Assembly (NCBI GenBank): GCA_000469685.2
Contig: LS997564.1
Coordinates: 23,886,459-23,950,458 of the forward strand
Source of the DNA: Haemonchus contortus
Taxonomy: Eukaryota > Nematoda > Chromadorea > Rhabditida > Trichostrongylidae
Length of the DNA: 64,000 nt
Direction: 5' to 3'
Shown here: piece after piece, positions 34,719-55,228 of the stretch
Numbering within the stretch: the first letter of the stretch is position 1
Layout of the letters: every line of letters begins with the position of its first letter
Made by a program: the position numbers and the translations under genes
Notes under the pieces: generated by a model
Told to the model about the DNA's origin: nothing
Database searches by the model: none
The model's input: only the letters and a program-made list of their open reading frames with translations

Positions 34719-35187
34719 TTTTGTGATGGACGTCGTCAGAAGAGTCTTACGCAGAAAATCCAAGATCAGCTGCTCACGACAGAGCAAAAGTTCATCTGTT
34801 GTCGCGCTATACGAATTTGTAAAGCCAACGTTTTATGTGAAGGCAATGTGCAAGATTCCTGAGCAAGCATCGAATGCAGACTTCTAGAAGAAGTATAGGC
34901 GCCTTTGGTTTGGAGGTGTTACTGAATGTTTGTGAAGGTGGTAAGGATGATGTGGGGAACGACCATTTCATCTAGCAGTATTAAGAGCAGGTCATGTGGA
35001 ATACAAAAGGGTTACTAAAGCTTTTCTCGCAAGTAATGTTTATAATGGCCGCCTAATCAAACAACACCGTAAGAGTGGCACATCATGGATCACGGTAAAA
35101 AAAGGCATCTTTTTATAAATGGAGGTACCTATCCTTTCTTATCTCACCCACTTATCACGATAGTAATGGTTTACAAGATCGTTCCCT
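34719..35187. other. Unassigned sequence
   Basis: No gene or structured repeat recognised between PLE C and the dispersed repeat at 35188. Confidence 0.4.
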
Positions 35188-35395
35188 GGGATGAACCTGG
35201 AACCCCCAAGAGTAGCTCAAGGGACGCTACCAGAATTGGAAAACGGCCTAGACAGGGCATAAATTGGAGCCCCAAGACCGGCTCAGCCGACGTACACACC
35301 CGAGGCGGACGAGTTCTCACGGCGTCGTAGAAGCAGTGGGGGTTGCACTGATCGCATCGGGATGCACACGTTGCTCACGAGCAGCTTAGTGGAGC
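35188..35395 (+). repeat. Dispersed ~200-bp repeat, copy 2
   Basis: Same family and orientation as 30599-30800; roughly three quarters identical by eye in the shared blocks. Confidence 0.65.
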
Positions 35396-36431
35396 CTGCT
35401 GTAGGCAATGACACGCACACTTAGACGGCTCGTCCTAATACTCCATGCATTTTTTGTCACTTCTCGCCTACCCCCTAATTTTATTACTTTTTCTAAGCTT
35501 CACGTCCCTCTAAATATGCCGATTTGCACGTTTTGTTCGCCACTATTGCACTGTTCTGGTCCAGAAAACCTATGTACTCAATCACAGGAGGCGAGCGAGA
35601 ATTCGCGTATTTTGATAGCATTGGTCGAAAAAAATAATAGGTATAAGTATACGTCTGATCGACTCCAGACCTTCGATTGCAATCTTCCCACCTCGAAGTT
35701 TTGCATTTATACTCGACGTGTTGTTATCTAAAAGTCAGTTTCGCTGTGACATGATGATTTTTCACCATGATCAGTCACTTCTCGCATGTCCATTCGCATC
35801 CCACTCCGGAAAGCATTTTTCACTCTACCCCACGTTGTTTATGAGAGAGTCCGATTTCCATAGGCAATACTTCCGATACGAATTCATTTGTTAGAACTAT
35901 GCATCAATTGTATGTCACATTATCACACAAATTTTTCTCTGAAACATCGTGACACATGCCGATCTGAGTCAAGCCCCTACTCCCCGCCTCTCCCAACCAA
36001 ACGGCTCCTTCCCTTTACCGGGGAACTTTACACAGATACTCCCTTTTGTTCGTTTCCGTTTTATCCGATGAATGGGGAAAAGAAAAGGATGCATGCCATT
36101 ACATCTGAAAGGACTAAGCATAAGCAACTAAAAAATAACAAAGCATGGGTAAGTAAATCATAAGTAAGCCATGTATAACATAAGCATAAGTCCCGAAAGA
36201 ATCCACAAATCCCGCCAGCCGTTAGCCATTACTGACTGAGTTATAACTTAAATGGTTGGTAAATCCACCATAAAAGTCAGTAAAAATTGGTGTATTCAGT
36301 CAGTAAGCTTTGTAATTTATAAAACGACATTAAAAAGATAAGAGCATAAAGTCTTCGGGCTTTGATGAGCTCTGACGTATGTGCCCTTAACAATTTTTCC
36401 GGTGGCCAACTGCTGTACAAATCAGTGTCCA
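35396..36431. other. Unassigned, gene-free stretch
   Basis: Frames 35408-35731 and 35888-36163 (+) lack recognisable features. Repeated CATAAGTAA-like words occur at 36115-36190. Confidence 0.35.
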
Positions 36432-36540
36432 GACGAATCTAGTACCGGGATCCGGGAATGTCGATCCGGGATTCGATCCCGTGACCATCCGTGCGCGATA
36501 GTGCGCCATTTGCCACTATACCACCACATTCAGTGGTTGC
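36432..36540 (-). repeat. tRNA-like SINE head
   Basis: On the minus strand it reads GTGGTATAGTGGCAAATGG (A-box-like) and then GGGATCGAATCCC (B-box-like, forming a T-arm) about 45 bp later. There is no complete cloverleaf. Best explained as a tRNA-derived retroposon. Confidence 0.5.
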
Positions 36541-37600
36541 AGTGAGACAGCTAACTAAGATAAGTCGCGCGCAAGGGGCGTGACGGTCATCCTGACTATC
36601 CCCATTCGGTGACTTCGAAAAGTTAAGAGGCTATTCTCTTTAGAAGTACCGAAATTCTCAAGCCCTCAGAGGAATTGCGATCTTCTCCAAGTTCTCTAGC
36701 ATGATATCTTTTCATGTCTCTTTGAAAGATGGAGCATGATCATCTGTCCATCAGGTACTCTGACGTTGCTTCAGCAAAAAAAAGATTACACAACAGCTTG
36801 AAGAAGTTCAAAGTCATCAATGGCGCATGCCAAACGTTCATAGGTCATATTCTTGATATTCCCTCCATACCATGATTATATAATCGATGGTTTCACTTTC
36901 TCTTCTAGAGAAATACTTTGAACAGGTCTACAGGGGACGAACATTAAGGATAAAGGACGTTCCACTTTCATCAATGTATCAAATGAATGAAGAAAATAAT
37001 AAGAAAAAAGAAACTGGGCGCTAATGTGGTCATCTAATTACTCCCCATTGTGCTGAAAAGAAGTAAAAAGAATCTCAGAAGAGGAAATTATGCTGCAAAT
37101 GAAACCTCAACGTTACCAAATATGCTTTCAACCCAAGCATTGCCTTCAATGAATCGAAAGGAGCACAATTGAATATGAGAAATTTTGTGAGGCTGAATTC
37201 ACACCTTTTTTGGAGCCTCCTTATATTTGACCAGTGGGGCTCCGCACGCATACTAACGAATGCGCTCAACGAAGAACACATCCAACAGAGTCATGAATTT
37301 TTTGACGCTGTTCCACTACTGCTTGGAGGCTGTGGGGAGTTGCGAGATTATGTAAAGAGTGCCGCTCATTCCCAGCAAGCTCCGTCCACCTTGGTTGAAC
37401 TTCCTGCGTCCTAACTGCTGACCATTTCTTAGCCTTTATCCAATTTTTCGGTGTTTGGTTTGGGCTTTTTGAGACAAAATTGCGAAGCTTTTCACAACAC
37501 CGCCTACCTATAAGCGAGGTTCCACATTCATATCTGCTCTGTTGAGCTCGCCCTTGTCCTCACCTTGTCCTCCTCCCCCCCCCCCCTCTCCCCCACTCTC
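36541..37600. other. Unassigned, gene-free stretch
   Basis: AT-rich. Opposed short frames at 37075-37281 (-) and 37169-37414 (+) mirror each other and are not supported as genes. A C-rich run is at about 37575-37590. Confidence 0.35.
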
Positions 37601-38010
37601 CCTTCCCTCCTCCATCCCGAACTTGACCCGACCTCTTCAGATGCTTTTTCAAGTAGTACAGAATTTCATTACAGACAGATAGACAGATAGAAGCGAATTC
37701 TTCACATTCTTTATGATGATGAGTCCATAAGCAGAAAGTAACGCTGATGACTTCATATAGAACGATTCTGGAACGTTCCCAAGCTTTTCGGACAGAGTTG
37801 TACATTTTTGATCTTAGCCCCACTCATCATGAAAGCTTGACAATTATCACTTCACCAGTCTTTATGCCCCTTTTCTTGATTCTTGAATTCCTTTGAACAG
37901 AGTGATGTATTTTCGATCTTGACCCCGCCACCTTTAATCTAAACACAATCCTTCTATAGCCACCTCTCCCGCCCCTTCTGTTTTTTCCAGCCTTTCGTGA
38001 AATCGAATTA
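37601..38010 (-). repeat. Dispersed relic of the ShKT-linked satellite
   Basis: The minus strand carries diverged monomer landmarks: ATTTTTGATCTTAGCCCCAC (37806-37825 as written on +) and TTTTCGATCTTGACCCCGCC (about 37910-37928), about 104 bp apart. These are the complement of the GGCGGGGCTAAGATCAAAAA core of arrays 1 and 2. No ShKT gene remains beside it. Confidence 0.6.
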
Positions 38011-38590
38011 TGAATTTAATCAGAAAGCACCGCCCACTGTGAGAACGTTTCTTCCACCGCAAGGAGATCTACTTCATTTCATTTGTCGATCCATCCCTCA
38101 ACTTTGTTCTTTTTTCCGACGTCTGGCCTGTTATGAAACAAATCAAGAAGTTTTTGTCTTGGCACCGTCTACTCGTACGCATGTCCTTCTCCCCATGGGC
38201 GGAGCTCCTTCGAGCTCACAGCTCGTATGTATTCTGTATATGTCCCCTACGCCCAACCCATTCCGAACTTGCCCATACCTCCACAGGTGCTTCTTTAGGT
38301 AATATCAAATTTCGTGGCAGACAGCCAAACAGGCAGATCCGAGCACTGGTTTACATTAGTATCAGTGCATGGCGGCTAATGCTTTCCGGTTATCGCAGAA
38401 GGAACTTATGGTTAGAGTTGATAAGGCTTGTCCTTTTGTGAACTCCCGAAACATCCCAAGAACAATCTTCCAAGTCCGTTAGCTGTTAAAAAGCTGTTCT
38501 GTTAAAAAATCTGCATTTTTGTTAGCCCCGTTCGCCTCTCCGAGTACAATTTTGTGTCTTAGATGACCTAATAACATAATCAAGGCGTAC

Positions 38591-38695
38591 AATGTTTGCG
38601 AATTATGGGCAAAACTTCAGTATCAGACGGAACTCGAACTCGTACTTGTGCTTCCTGGGCACAGTGCTCTGTCCCTTACACTATCGAGATCCCCC
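38591..38695 (-). repeat. tRNA-derived SINE fragment
   Basis: The minus strand reads TCTCGATAGTGTAAGGGACA, then GTACGAGTTCGAGTTCC, homologous to the element at 39040-39110 in opposite orientation, and continues into the same GTTTTGCCCATAATTCGC-type tail. Confidence 0.6.
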
Positions 38696-39039
38696 TTGTT
38701 CTAGCCTTCGTAATGGCTTACATGCCATAGCCTATCAGCACTCACATGTGCCTTCTGTACCAGAATCATGATTTAGCTCTCTAGCTAATTTCGCCATGAA
38801 TCATTCAAACAGAATGATTATTCACCCACCCAAACATACTTCATATACTCTCAATTTCTAAGAAATATAGCTCAAACAGAAGAGATTCTGAATTCCGATG
38901 AGCCCTACATAAGCTCTAGTTCGATGGTACTTTATTGCCTTTGAGTGTCGCAGTAAAGGCTTCATATCGAGCAGTCTTTGTCCAGACAGTACAGAAAGTG
39001 TCGACCACGGCAGGATCTTTCTGTACTGTCGATGGCGGT

Positions 39040-39110
39040 GTCTCGGTAGTGTAAGGGATAGAGCATGGTGCTCGGAAAGCTCAAGTACGGGCTCGAGTCC
39101 CGTCCGAGAC
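39040..39110 (+). repeat. tRNA-like SINE head with intact acceptor and T arms
   Basis: 71 nt. GTCTCGG at the 5' end pairs perfectly with CCGAGAC at the 3' end, and ACGGG-CTCGAGT-CCCGT makes a 5-bp T stem with 7-nt loop. The A-box-like TAGTGTAAGGGATAGAG is present. The anticodon stem cannot be drawn, so I call it a tRNA-derived SINE head rather than a tRNA. A related tail continues to about 39190. Confidence 0.6.
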
Positions 39111-39259
39111 TGGAGTTTAGCCCACAAATCGCCAACCTTGCGAGACTTTCGCTCTGTGTACTTTGGCCAAATGACGAAGTCAACAAAACATCAAATCAAA
39201 ACAAGTTGTAATCAAGGCAATTTTGAATACGAACTTCTATACAATTTTATGTAGCAATA

Positions 39260-39640
39260 GCAGGAATGGGGGTGGCATAAGGCCAAGTGGTCCAGTACCA
39301 CACGGATAGTCCGGGATCAGATTCTCCACTGAGAGACATCCAGGCTAACGAAGCCACTAACAACCTCGAGAAGTGAGGCGGTCACTTGGCGCAATCCCTC
39401 CCATCGCGCCTCCCATTCGACGCAGCTTGCGAGCTGTACAACTCGTCCAGTGATCGGACAACCCACTGCCTATCCAGCCCAATCGATGAGCCGCTACTAT
39501 TAGACGCCTCATTGTGGACCCACTTGTATTCTGCCTATCAGTGTGGCGTCATCGATCGGGCTTCTATCAGCTGGATGGTTAACGGGTTGCTCGATCAACT
39601 GGGCGAGTTGTCCAGCTCGCAAACCGAGACGTATGGGCGG
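39260..39640. repeat. Imperfect palindromic repeat
   Basis: 39426-39449 (GCTTGCGAGCTGTACAACTC...) is complementary to 39603-39626, and the intervening halves are also partly complementary about a centre near 39528. This explains the 121-codon plus-strand frame at 39386-39751 without a gene. A tRNA-like B-box region precedes it at about 39300-39340. Confidence 0.55.
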
Positions 39641-40239
39641 TGCGGGCACGGATCGCGCAAAACGACATACACCCCTCGACATATATCAATTAGTAGCAGT
39701 AGCTCGTCTAAAAGGAAGGAAACACTGACTTGGACTGTTTGGCTACGGTAGCTCATTATATGGACTGTATGAATATTCAAACCCCATTACGCCTCTGAGT
39801 AGAAATTCAAATCAGGGCGCATCCCTGAACGAGATCGATCAACGAAAGAATACCTTAGCCTCAACCGTTTATTCTCTGCATCTCTAGCTTTATACACTAG
39901 TACACTGGTACTGATGGTCCAAGACACACGGTACACCTGGTTCGAGATACAGTTGTGACCTCCTATTTTTCGCATGCCAGTTGGACTACAAGTAGGAAAA
40001 ACGGTCCCTTCAATTTATTCTCAACAGTTGAAGTCAACCATCAAGACCTCTCGGGCCTACCTAACACGGGACTCCAGTGACGTTTCGCTCTTGATCTGCG
40101 GTGCTCTGGGCCTTTTCAGTTCCTACGTCAATTGACAGTAGCCTTTATCTTTAACCTGAAACTTATTTTCAATATATCAGAACGCATCGTTTTAAAGCTT
40201 TGAATCACAATATCATCTAAGTAACCATTCATACTTTTC
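39641..40239. other. Region upstream of ctns-1
   Basis: No gene recognised; presumably contains the ctns-1 promoter. No TATA box is placed with confidence. Confidence 0.4.
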
Positions 40240-40241
40240 AG
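40240..40241 (+). promoter_or_regulatory. Likely trans-splice acceptor of ctns-1
   Basis: CATACTTTTCAG ends at 40241, one base before the ATG at 40243. A strong acceptor directly at the start codon is typical of spliced-leader addition in nematodes. Confidence 0.6.
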
Positions 40242-40242
40242 G

Positions 40243-43200
40243 ATGACGCTCCGATTATACCACTCCATCCTTCTGCTAGCTCTCGTGACTTCCAGCATGA
40301 CCCTGCAGAGCAGTGTTGACCCAGCACTGCTGACAGTCTTTTTAGGTGTTCCCGAAACTTATGATATCAATAGCAAGTGGGTTTCAGTTAAACATTCTGT
40401 CATACACATTTCGAGCTTTCTCTTAGGCACAGGGTTGATCTGAAGACTGTGGAGCTCGTAATGGGCATCATCGCTCAGCTAAGATGAGCTTCCCTCGTGC
40501 CCATTTGCTTAGCTTCAAGCCGCGATTTTAGCGATATCCTTAAACAGATTGGATGCTGGAAAGCAGGGTTTCGAACCCAGTTTCCCAGCATTGATTCAGA
40601 AGGGAATGCCCTCTGTAGAAGGGAAAGCGAGGGACCATTTCTTGCCTAGGTGAAAACAGTTTTCATGATGATCCTTCCATACCGAGCCCACTCGAAAAAT
40701 GCTGTTGAGCCGATCTGATCTATGGAACTCGCTTAAGTGACAGATAGCTTCATGTCAGCAATCGTCGTGGGAACTGCTTTTCAACACAACCTCTCAGGGA
40801 ACAAAGGATCGATAGGAACCTTAACTGTTGGTTTTGTAGTATATATTACCAGTCGGGTCGCCCGGCTTACGCCAGGCCCCATTCCTTACTTTTCAAAGCA
40901 GTTGAAAAAGGTAGTAAGAGAGGAGAAAGGGGAATTGTTTTTATCCAACACTGAGAGCAAGACTGCAGAGAAGGAAAAGTAGCTGACTTCACCTGTGCTC
41001 AAAAACGGTTCCTGGCGAAAGTAGTTCGTTTGATATAATCTTAACCTGAGCCTCAGAATGGGTAGAAGCGCTGGGGTGGGGGTAAGATCATTCACTCGAG
41101 CAAAAAGCTAGGATGGGATATGAGTTAAATATTCAATATACTCACCCAACCCCGTGCTTCCCCTGTCCTTAAGCTTAGGTTAAAAAACTGTATATTCTCG
41201 GCCAAGAAATGTTCTTGAACACAATTATGGCCCAACCTCTTTATCTGCGCTTTAGCGCTCAATGTTGAGGCCTCCCAACGACGTTATCACCTTGGATTTT
41301 TGTATAGACAGACATGGCACGATGCCAGTACAGATCGGAATCGCAGTTTTGAATTCTCCACTGCACTCCACATTGCTCACCTCACTCCGAAGTATTCACT
41401 CTACTCCATCAACCTACCCGTCAGTTTACTGCTTCATTTATAAGAAGTAAATGTAGAGTAGAGCTGGGTTTCCATATCACCACCTTTACCGTAATCATTG
41501 CTTTCACTGGCGGACAGACAGACAAACCGACAAACCTACACTACACGTTACTGGATTATGAATAAGAGAGATAGCAAGATGGAGAAGATCACTGGCTCAC
41601 GAAGGACAATTGCTGATTCTCACAATGCCTGACCGTTTCAGAGTACACCTGAAGGATGTCACTGAAATTCATTTTGAACAGCAGCCGTATGTGGATGTTC
41701 TAAGCCCGTTGAAGTTTGAGGCGAAAACGCAGAAAGGGACTGTGCGGCTTCAAGGCCGGCAAGTCACAAGTGATATGGAACTCAAACCTTATAACTGTAG
41801 CTCAGCCAATCACGATGACTGCCCAGCACTGTGAGTACTGCTGTGTTCACTAAATGTGTTTGATTCCGGACGACTTCATTCTCTTACAGGCTCAAGGACT
41901 TCTACATGAGTGTGACTGTGCTGAAGTCATCACTGGTGAATGCTCTGGTGATGATTGTTGGATGGTCGTACTTTACTGCATGGAGTGTTTCATTCTACCC
42001 TCAGATAGTTTTGAACTATCAAAGAAAAAGGTCTGCGACTACAGTAATGGGTGCTACAGTGCCAGTAGAGAAATTCTGCGTTTTGCAGTGTGGTCGGCCT
42101 CAATTTCGACTTCTTGGTTCTGAACATCGTCGGATTCTCTGCGTATTCGATCTACAACCTATTCCTTTTCTTCGACTCGAACGTACAGGTATCTTATTTA
42201 TCCAGCTTCCTTTACACTAGTTGACAAATATTCATATCAAAGTGAGACAGTAAACGAAAGTGGCTTACCTTATGGCAACATTAGGGAGGGGCCTAGAGCG
42301 CTACCGCCTTACGTAGCAAAAATGTGTACTATTCGAATTGGGAGCCTATCCATCGGAAAACCTAGAGTAACCGTGGGAAACCTGGATAAGTTAGGGGGGG
42401 GGGGGCAGTAACGCATATGATAATGAACACATGACAGAGACCGGTTGTTGGGGTTCTCGGTCTGCTTAGGAGGGATTCCACCCCGAGAACATCTCTCGTA
42501 AAGGCCGAGGTGGTGCAGTGGCTAGTTATACGCATTATTACCACACACAGATGGTCCGTGTTCGAATTCCTTATCACAACTCAAATATCCGCCTAGGCCA
42601 AATCAGCCTTCTGACCTTCTGAGGTAATTGGCACCAGGTCCCTCTGGGAGGATAAACTCGCCGACTAGTTCATCGGCTTCAAACTACAGGTCATTACATA
42701 GGTCAAATACGCGTTCGTACCTCCTACCATTTTGAATGGGAGTCTAATGCAGGGCGCATCCTTTAAGATTTTCGTAGGCATTTGCGCTTTTTCCAACCAA
42801 TACATCACTAACGTTTTTGACCGAGCTTTGTCTGTGTAAATATTGAGGCTATAGTGAGTTCATTGTTCTGAAGGTCAAACCTTCCACTTCAGAGGATATA
42901 CGAAGAGGCACATCCGCACAGTCCGATTCCAGTGCTGATCAACGACGTATTCTTCGCTACACACGCACTGTTCGCGTGTGTCCTAACTGCCGCTCAATGT
43001 TTTATCTACGAGGTTAGAATGATATCCAGTGGTCTCAGCGATAATGCATTTTCGTGTATTCCAGCGAGGTGCTCAACGGGTTTCATACGTATGTATATCC
43101 ATCACAGTTTTCATGTTCGCAGCAGCCTGTGGGGCAGGAGTCGTCACCTTTCTCGGCTTCATGAACATGCTACAATTTGTCACCAGCTTATCATACATCA

Positions 43201-44008
43201 AAATGGCAGTAACATTGCTCAAGTACATACCACAGGTAAGCCAGACAAACCGGTTGTTTTAGTAAGAAAAGGGTGGAAACGAAGCCTCCACGTTAGGTTT
43301 CAAAGTGGTAGCGGAATAAATGTGCGTGGGTGATTTTTCAGCCTGAATGTCGTCCTCTGTGCTGAACACCTTTTTTCAAATAAGAACTTCACTGGAGAAT
43401 AGAACCGAGTAAAGACTAATTTCTGAAGGATGTAGCACTGCCAGTAACGAAGCCTTTTGAAAATAGGATTATACAAAAAAGAATTCCTACTGTTCAGTGC
43501 AGAAGGCTACATGCTTACTACTTCGACTCATTTCTATCGAGCAATTATATGAATGCGCCAACTAACTTTATCCATCTCGTCTCTGAACCAGTGTGACTCC
43601 TTAGCTTTTTCTCATTTACAGGCCTTGCTGAATTTTCGAAGGAAAAGCACGGTCGGCTGGTCGATCGGAAACGTACTGCTTGACTTCACTGGAGGCTGTC
43701 TTGATATTCTTCAAATGGTTTTGCAGTGCTGGAATGTATCCGAATGGTCGGCGTTCTATGGAAATCCCGTCAAGTTTGGTCTCGGCCTCGTTTCGTCACT
43801 CTTTGACATTCTTTTCATCACCCAGCATTACGTTCTCTATCCGCACAAGACAGAACAGTCGCGAACGGATCCCGAGAAGAGTGGTAGTCAAAAGATGAGC
43901 GACAGATCAGACATGGAACAGCTGAGCGGAAGTGATCCACACTCAACCATCAAAAGCATGGAAGGCAGCAAATTCAGTACACATAGCAGTGAGATGAACT
44001 CCACGTAG
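40243..44008 (+). CDS. ctns-1: Cystinosin, lysosomal cystine transporter
   Basis: A proton-coupled cystine exporter of lysosomes with seven membrane segments. Firm exons are ...-41830, 41890-42030, 42089-42188, 42893-43012, 43065-43235 and 43622-44008, all joining in frame. They contain both PQ-loops: FYPQIVLNYQRKSVVGLNFD across the 42030/42089 junction and YIPQALLNFRRKSTVGWSIG across 43235/43622; the second continues NVLLDFTGG. The N-terminus begins with a signal peptide (exons 40243-40376 and 40427-40457, joining in phase). A lumenal exon from 41256 (NDVITLDFCIDRHG) is likely. The junction into the exon with LLILTMPDRFRV (from about 41605) is unresolved. The C-terminus ends in a Ser-rich tail of about 50 residues without the human GYDQL lysosomal signal. 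Converges on rpb-2, 263 bp apart. Confidence 0.93.
41003..41215. mobile_element. Fold-back MITE in a ctns-1 intron
   Basis: Inverted arms of about 48 bp, 41041-41090 and 41139-41186, share TTAACCT-AGC, a GC-rich core and GGGGTGGGTG. The complement continues outward through TTCCTGGC/GGCCAAGAA. Related to the inner palindrome of the MITE at 19261-19717. Confidence 0.6.
42500..42740 (+). repeat. SINE in a ctns-1 intron
   Basis: A-box-like GGTGCAGTGGCTAGTTAT, B-box-like GTGTTCGAATT, then the body motif TAATTGGCACCAGGTCC and the end CATTACATAGGTCAAATACGCGTTCGTA. The same body (TAATTGGTACCAGACTAG, ...CACATACGCGTTC) recurs at 46075-46262. Looks like a strongylid tRNA-derived SINE family. Confidence 0.6.
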
Positions 44009-44271
44009 AAGACTACCCTGTCAGTTATGAATCCTAGTGTTTTCAAGCTTTAAACTAAACTATGATCCAGTCACTTACTTCAAATTAAATGTGATGCAGA
44101 ATTCAATTTATGTTTTTGATATTTATCAATGATCATAAAGAGGACAATAACCGTGACAATGTGTCTCACTGTGTTACAGCAACAAAATCAACAAAACAAT
44201 GATGAACAAGACCTTCCAACCATTTTGAGATACAGTACACCAGCCAACAATAGAAATTGTAAGGCGACGGG

Positions 44272-53970
<9,699 letters not shown>

Positions 53971-53992
53971 CTTTTACCACCTTCAATTGAAA

Positions 53993-53995
53993 CTA
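53993..53995 (-). promoter_or_regulatory. Likely trans-splice acceptor of rpb-2
   Basis: On the minus strand GATTTTTGTAG ends 22 bases before the ATG at 53970, the usual place for spliced-leader addition. Confidence 0.55.
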
Positions 53996-55228
53996 CAAAA
54001 ATCATTAACAACATCATGGTAAGGCACTGGTTCACATTATGGTCCGATATACAAAGCAACAACATCAGATCATTCGAAACAACGCCTGATCGTACCACAA
54101 CGCTTTATGGAATGTTGGAAGAAAGACAATAAAAAATATAATGAATTCATGTGAGAAACTAAAAATAGGACTAGAAAGCTACAAGAATAAATTAATAAGG
54201 AAGAATCTCAAGCAACCGGTATCTCTTTTGGAACTTTCTTACAGCCGTCACCTTGTTGCTTGGAAGGGACGGACTAAAAGAAGAGTTCTTGTGAAAAAAA
54301 CCGAGTACAAAAAAAAAGGGTTCAATAAAACAATGTTATAACGGCGGGTTGAAAAGAGCTAAGCGAATCTTCGTGCAAGGTAAATTCATTACAATTGACT
54401 AGAATTGAATTATTATGTATGCATTAAGAAATTACATAACAGCTACAAAACAGAAAGGCATACAATATAAAGCTTTGAAGTCCCGAACTTAGAGGTTGAA
54501 CAAAGTTATCCAATACCATGGAAACATGGACTCTATGATCTGAATGTCTCCATTATGAAATGTAGTAGGATAAACTATAAGACTACATTGCCAATCGATG
54601 GAATGGGGGAAGAAGCGAGTGTAAATAATAAAAAAGATATAGCAGTTACTCGGAGAAAGCTGCTAGAGCTTCACTGCACATAAGTGCAGAAATTCGGTGC
54701 TGCTCTTGGCTGTGTAAAGTACTGCTTGCCACAGAACATAGGTAGGCCAACTCTCAAAACGCGACTACTGGGGCTGATTAATAACCGGAAGAGACTACGG
54801 TCAGGCAGGTGGGCGCTAGAATCGACAAAAAAAGCGCCATAAAAATTATTGGTCGTCGTGATTGTACAAGTTGATATGATTCTACATCCAACTACGCTCT
54901 GCTATTACAGTTCTATCCCCCATGTAGAAAACGTCAGTGTAGACCTTCGCTATGTCCATCGATACATGTGGATAAACATTCCTTTAGAAGAAAACGCAGC
55001 ACTTATAAAAAATGATAACAGACTATGAGCTACAACAACATGAATGGCTTTCCTATGAATTAGAAAAAATTTTTCAGAAAGTACGAACAAAAAGCATTGG
55101 CTCATGAAAGCGCAATGAATAGGAATGTTTGTGCTTTACAAGCGTAGATAAGAGAGGTTGAAATTTGGAATTCCTTTTAAGTGAAGTTTTGCAAGCTAGC
55201 AAAAAAAAAGCTACAAAAGAAGAAGATG
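53996..55228. other. Intergenic region between fsn-1 and rpb-2
   Basis: AT-rich, 1.2 kb; should include the fsn-1 3' UTR and the rpb-2 promoter. Short Lys/Asn-rich frames (53875-54132, 54141-54341) are low complexity and unsupported. Confidence 0.45.

Noticed and set aside
39040..39110. Functional tRNA gene
   Set aside because: Acceptor and T arms are good, but no anticodon stem-loop can be drawn and related degenerate copies exist nearby.
39386..39751. 121-codon frame as a gene
   Set aside because: Sits on an imperfect palindrome with internal self-complementarity and has no known domain.
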